From Parafrankia sp. EUN1f (lineage in GTDB: Bacteria; Actinomycetota; Actinomycetes; Frankiales; Frankiaceae), in the NCBI RefSeq assembly GCF_000177675.1, contig NZ_ADGX01000076.1:1-42065 (forward strand): a stretch of DNA of 42,065 nt. The letters run 5' to 3'. Below the pieces are notes generated by a model. That model did no database searches, had not been told where the DNA came from, and saw nothing but the letters and a program-made list of their open reading frames with translations. Position 1 is the first letter of the stretch. Each line of letters opens with the position of its first letter. The position numbers were made by a program, and so were the translations under genes. Shown here in pieces: positions 39,325 to 42,065 of the stretch.

Positions 39325-39428
39325 AGCTCGGCATGTCCGGTCAGCTCGGCATGTCCGGTCAGCTCGGCATGTCCGGTCAGCTCGGCATGTCCGGTCAGCT
39401 CGGCATATCCGGTCAGCTCGGCATGTCA
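39325..39428. repeat. 18-bp minisatellite after squalene-hopene cyclase
   Basis: Five copies of AGCTCGGCATGTCCGGTC (one with a single change) and a partial sixth are followed by degenerate GGCTCGGCGTTGTCGG units to about 39510. Confidence 0.93.
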
Positions 39429-39502
39429 GTCGGCTCGGCGTTGTCGGGGGCTGGCTCGGCGTTGTCGGCCGGCTCGGCGTGTCAGCTAGGTCGGCGCGTC
39501 GG

Positions 39503-39754
39503 CTAGGTCGGCGCGTCCCGAGGGGCGGGCAGGTCGCGAGGGTGCGCGGTAGTCCGCGGCGGACCATCGAACGGGATGCTGGTGGGGACCGCGAAGGCCA
39601 TCGGGCCCACGGTGAAGTGGCGCAGGTCGTTATCGGTGGCGAAGGTCGCCGCGGCGCTGCGATCCGGGAACGGTGCGACCACCCGACGGACCGTATGTCG
39701 GCTCGCCTCCTCGAACTGCACCACGGCGAAGAGCATCTCGGACTCCGGCATCAT
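39503..39754 (-). CDS. Small protein of unknown function
   Basis: About 83 residues (MMPESEMLFAVVQFEEASR, then ATFATDNDLRHFTVGPMAFAVP). The central part is credible as a small alpha/beta protein; the C-terminus is Pro/Arg-rich and runs toward the minisatellite. The start is uncertain (ATG 39772, 39754, 39751 or 39736) and no ribosome-binding site stands out. No family is recognised. Confidence 0.5.
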   Translation of the reverse strand: MMPESEMLFAVVQFEEASRHTVRRVVAPFPDRSAAATFATDNDLRHFTVGPMAFAVPTSIPFDGPPRTTAHPRDLPAPRDAPT

Positions 39755-39844
39755 GCGATCATGAAAGCGCATTGCAATCGCGCGGTGAACGTGACGTGTC
39801 GTGTGCCATCAGTGGTCTGCGCTGCGCGTGCAGAAGGACGTCGC

Positions 39845-39883
39845 CCGCCTCCCGCACGTGCGACGAGCACATGCGGGAGGCGG
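39845..39883 (-). terminator. Hairpin after the DsrE-family gene
   Basis: A 12-bp perfect stem, CCGCCTCCCGCA with TGCGGGAGGCGG, plus an inner GTG/CAC pair lies 38 bases past the DsrE stop. No U-tract is present. Confidence 0.6.
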
Positions 39884-39920
39884 TGTGCGCCTCTCAGCAG
39901 GCATCTGGCCCAGCACACGG

Positions 39921-40283
39921 CTAGTACACAAGGGCCTGGACGTCTTCGGCGAGGGCCTCGCTGAGGAACACCGCGGCGCCGGCGATGCGGATCCCTGGAA
40001 TCACGTCCTCGGGCCCGAAGGAACGCCGTGCCGCACACTGGGTACAGACGGTGACCCGGCCGCCGGTCAGAACCGCGTCCATCAGGTCGGTGAGCGGTGC
40101 AGACTCCGGCAGGCTGAACTCCGCGGCACGCCCGGGAAGAGCGAACCAGGCTGATTCGCCCGTCAGCCACAGCGAGACATCCACACCGGAGGCCACGGCC
40201 ACCGAGGCCACGGTGAAGGCCTGAGAACAGCGTTCCGGGGCGTCGGCACCGGCGGTCACCTTGATGACAAGCGAGCGGGTCAC
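39921..40283 (-). CDS. DsrE-family protein
   Basis: A 120-residue DsrE/DsrF-like protein: SLVIKVTAGADAPERCSQAF, VASGVDVSLWLTGESAW, a Cys pair in VTVCTQCAARRSF (C80, C83), and GAAVFLSEALAEDVQALVY at the end. DsrE-like proteins bind or relay persulfide sulfur in several pathways. Here the neighbourhood, after the sulfurtransferase operon, supports a sulfur link. GTG 40283 is chosen from the family N-terminus; no strong ribosome-binding site is seen. Confidence 0.82.
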   Translation of the reverse strand: MTRSLVIKVTAGADAPERCSQAFTVASVAVASGVDVSLWLTGESAWFALPGRAAEFSLPESAPLTDLMDAVLTGGRVTVCTQCAARRSFGPEDVIPGIRIAGAAVFLSEALAEDVQALVY

Positions 40284-40350
40284 CTGCCCAGTGTGCCCTG
40301 CCTGGCACACGGCTGCGGAGCGTGCAGGAGGGAAGCCTAGGCTGTGCTCC

Positions 40351-40452
40351 GTGCTGCACTACTTCGCGAGCGGTCTGCTGGTGGCCATGGCGATGCTCAT
40401 CGCCTGGTTCTCCGGGTACGCCGTCTACAAGCTGTACGGGGGCCGGCGCTGA
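40351..40452 (+). CDS. 33-residue single-span membrane microprotein
   Basis: GTG 40351 opens a short frame, LHYFASGLLVAMAMLIAW then FSGYAVYKLYGGRR, with one membrane helix of about 20 residues and a basic Arg-Arg tail (N-out or N-in cannot be fixed). GGAGGG lies 20 bases upstream, farther than ideal. It sits between the divergent DsrE gene and nitrobindin and probably shares a transcript with nitrobindin. Function is unknown. Confidence 0.6.
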   Translation: MLHYFASGLLVAMAMLIAWFSGYAVYKLYGGRR

Positions 40453-40487
40453 GCGGGCCGGCGCGCAGGCAGGGCAGGAACGCGCAG

Positions 40488-41123
40488 GTGAGCGCGCCGA
40501 TGGCAGAAGGGCATGGGGGGAGCGGGAAGCCGATGGGTACCGACACGACCGGCGACGTGCGGACGGGCAAGGGGGCGTCCTCGCCCTCGCCAGAACTTCA
40601 TCCGAGTCTGCTGCCGTTGGCGTTCCTCGTCGGCACCTGGCGCGGCGAGGGCGTCGGGGGCTATGAGGGCATGGAGTCCTTCCACTACGGCCAGGAGATC
40701 ACCTTCGCCGCCGACGGGCGCCCCGCGCTCGGCTATGTGTCGCACACCTGGTGGGCCGACGAGCCTCGGGACGGCCGGGAGCCGGGCAGCCCCCTGGCCA
40801 CCGAGACGGGATTCTGGCGGGTGCAGCCACCCGCCACCGAGCCCGGCCCCGACGGCAAGGTGAACCGCAACCCGGTCGTCGAGGTGATGCTGGCCCATCC
40901 GTTCGGCATCGCCGAGATCTACGTCGGGACCATCGCCGGAACCAGGGTGGACCTCGACTCGAACGTTCTGATCAGAACCACCACCGCCCGTGAGGTCACC
41001 CGCTCGGTGCGGCTGTACGGCCTCGTCGAGGGTGGCGATCTGGCGTACGCGATCGACATGGAGGCCAGCGGCAAGCCGCTCCAGTCCCATCTCTCGGCTC
41101 GTCTTCACCGGGTAAAGGAATAG
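40488..41123 (+). CDS. Nitrobindin-family heme-binding protein (FABP-like, THAP4-type)
   Basis: A 211-residue beta-barrel protein. The family signature GTWRGEGVGGY (in LVGTWRGEGVGGYEGMES) and FHYGQEITF mark nitrobindin, and a C-terminal His in QSHLSARLHRVKE matches the region of the proximal heme ligand. Nitrobindins bind ferric heme, scavenge or isomerise peroxynitrite, and bind NO. GTG 40488 follows AGGAA at seven bases; ATG 40533 is the alternative. A terminator follows at 41144. Confidence 0.88.
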   Translation: MSAPMAEGHGGSGKPMGTDTTGDVRTGKGASSPSPELHPSLLPLAFLVGTWRGEGVGGYEGMESFHYGQEITFAADGRPALGYVSHTWWADEPRDGREPGSPLATETGFWRVQPPATEPGPDGKVNRNPVVEVMLAHPFGIAEIYVGTIAGTRVDLDSNVLIRTTTAREVTRSVRLYGLVEGGDLAYAIDMEASGKPLQSHLSARLHRVKE

Positions 41124-41143
41124 TCGACCGGTGGTGGAGTAGC

Positions 41144-41178
41144 CACCCGGTGGAGGCGTGGGCCTCCTCTGGGTGTTT
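41144..41178 (+). terminator. Terminator of the nitrobindin gene
   Basis: Nested stems CACCC/GGGTG and GGAGG/CCTCC are followed by TTT. Between here and 41660 I see no gene; the sequence is moderately AT-richer than average. Confidence 0.6.
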
Positions 41179-41671
41179 CGATTCCGCGCGGCCATGGCTC
41201 CTGCCTGCTGATCGGGTGAATGATCTGACTCGACCTGGGTTTTCGGCACCCGACCTGTCGCGTCAGATTTCGGTGCGGGCCTCTATGGACATCGCCCGCC
41301 TTTCGCTTTGCTACTAATCGCAGCCCTCTCCGGCTGTCGGGCTCGCCTCTGATGGCCGGGTTCGACATTGTCGCTACGGTGAGGTGCGGCGGTTTTGCGA
41401 CCTTTTATGCTGACTAAATCGACCTGGTCGATAGTTCGTGCCCTGTGCGCGGCAGGGAGATTGCGATGTGGTTATGGCGACCACAAGGGCACGCAGTATG
41501 GGCCGTGTGGGGGTGAGGGTCGCTCTTCTGGCTGCTCTCTCTGAGAATTCGAGGTTGCCTGCCTGGGTGGCAGGTTGTCAAGGCGGTCTGGGTGGTGGGT
41601 GAACTCGTTGTGTCCTCCGTTCTCCGGCCCGGTCTTGCCGGTCGTTTTTCGGTTTAGCATCGCCCTTGCGA

Positions 41672-41687
41672 TCGAACGCCCGTTCGA
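41672..41687. promoter_or_regulatory. LexA operator (actinobacterial SOS box)
   Basis: TCGAAC-GCCC-GTTCGA is an exact match to the mycobacterial/actinobacterial LexA consensus TCGAAC-N4-GTTCGA. It sits in a perfect 24-bp palindrome (41668-41691), directly after a TAGCAT -10-like hexamer and 38 bases before the DUF222 gene. Confidence 0.85.
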
Positions 41688-41725
41688 TCGCGTGGTGTGT
41701 GCTTCCAGTCCGGAGGTGAAGTGCC

Positions 41726-42065
41726 ATGACTCCCAGCACCGTCACCAGCCCGACCAACCCGACCAATCTGTCCTGCGTGCCCGCTCTGGACGGCGGGCAG
41801 GAGGGGGTTCCGGTCGAGCATCGGGTGTTCGAGGGGTGGTTGAGCGATCGGTTGGATCGGTTGGGGGTGGCGGTGGCGGGGGTCGCTGCGGCGCAGGCGG
41901 CGGTGATCCGGGTTCAGGCGGAGCTTGCCGCTGCCCGGCCGCCGGAGGGGTATGACGAGCTGGATCTGTTCGATTCGGTGGTTGCGGGTGAGGTGGCGGG
42001 GGTGATGCGGATCTCGACCGGGTCCGCGGAGTGGCATCTGCATTTCGCCGACCAGGTGGTCCGCC
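41726..42065 (+). CDS. DUF222 / HNH endonuclease (13E12-repeat family), 5' part
   Basis: The first 113 residues are present and the frame runs off the window. The frame EGWLSDRLDRLGVAVAGVAAAQA, then YDELDLFDSVVAGEVAGVMRIS, is the DUF222 N-terminus; the HNH nuclease domain would follow. GGAGGTGA gives a strong start at ATG 41726. Codons end in G more than in neighbouring genes (GGG, GTG, GCG), a sign of the multi-copy 13E12-like family and possible transfer. In mycobacteria such genes belong to the LexA regulon, and a matching SOS box lies upstream. Confidence 0.85.
   Translation, partial: MTPSTVTSPTNPTNLSCVPALDGGQEGVPVEHRVFEGWLSDRLDRLGVAVAGVAAAQAAVIRVQAELAAARPPEGYDELDLFDSVVAGEVAGVMRISTGSAEWHLHFADQVVR

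Noticed and set aside
39325-39428. CRISPR array or protein-coding repeat
   Set aside because: Perfect 18-bp tandem units without spacers and no supported frame: a simple minisatellite.

Overview
The window is very GC-rich, uses GTG and TTG starts freely, and carries mycothiol synthase, GlnR, squalene-hopene cyclase and the hopanoid radical-SAM enzyme HpnH. This points to an actinobacterium, and a Frankia-like genome is the best fit. That assignment rests on gene content and family recall; no search was run.

Layout. Positions 1-432 look like the edge of an integrated element. It ends at a 58-bp 3' remnant of a tRNA-Ser(GCU) gene (433-490), which reads as an attachment-site scar. After a DUF4326 gene come a molybdenum-hydroxylase accessory pair (MobA-like cytidylyltransferase and XdhC), a luciferase-like oxidoreductase, a small divergent cluster with an XRE regulator, HpnH, a roadblock protein, a PrxQ-type peroxiredoxin and a flavin-dependent halogenase-like oxidoreductase. 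From 12.4 to 21.1 kb lies a catabolic region: HyuB, an HD phosphohydrolase, an IclR regulator, a CaiB/BaiF CoA-transferase, a cyclase and a CitE-like lyase. It is mixed with decayed genes (GntR/FCD, MmgE/PrpD, amidohydrolase) and has palindromic IclR-type sites. From 21.2 to 24.2 kb are minisatellites, an internally deleted TnpB with its end hairpin, and an unusual SelA with a His/Gly-rich insert.

From 24.3 kb a probable yybP-ykoY manganese riboswitch precedes a UPF0016 transporter. Pentapeptide and lineage-specific genes follow. From 28.1 to 41.1 kb is a core block: STAS, mshD, glnR, an alpha/beta hydrolase, MoaD, a membrane protein, a DUF2993/LmeA-like gene, a thioredoxin, a cysteine-rich leader peptide, a thiosulfate sulfurtransferase and DUF1416. 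A TetR regulator plus squalene-hopene cyclase, a DsrE protein, a 33-residue membrane microprotein and a nitrobindin follow. The mshD-glnR-LmeA-thioredoxin-cysA-DUF1416 order matches recalled gene order in Streptomyces and Mycobacterium. The window ends inside a DUF222/HNH gene with an exact actinobacterial SOS box upstream.

How the genes cooperate: the thioredoxin, leader peptide, sulfurtransferase and DUF1416 genes form a sulfur-assimilation unit that appears to sense cysteine supply. MshD makes the thiol buffer mycothiol, and GlnR controls nitrogen. SHC and HpnH supply the first two steps of hopanoid synthesis from loci about 30 kb apart. The strongest non-routine signals are the cysteine leader peptide, the tRNA scar, the LexA box before the DUF222 gene, the Mn riboswitch, the TnpB remnant and several unrelated 18-bp minisatellites.
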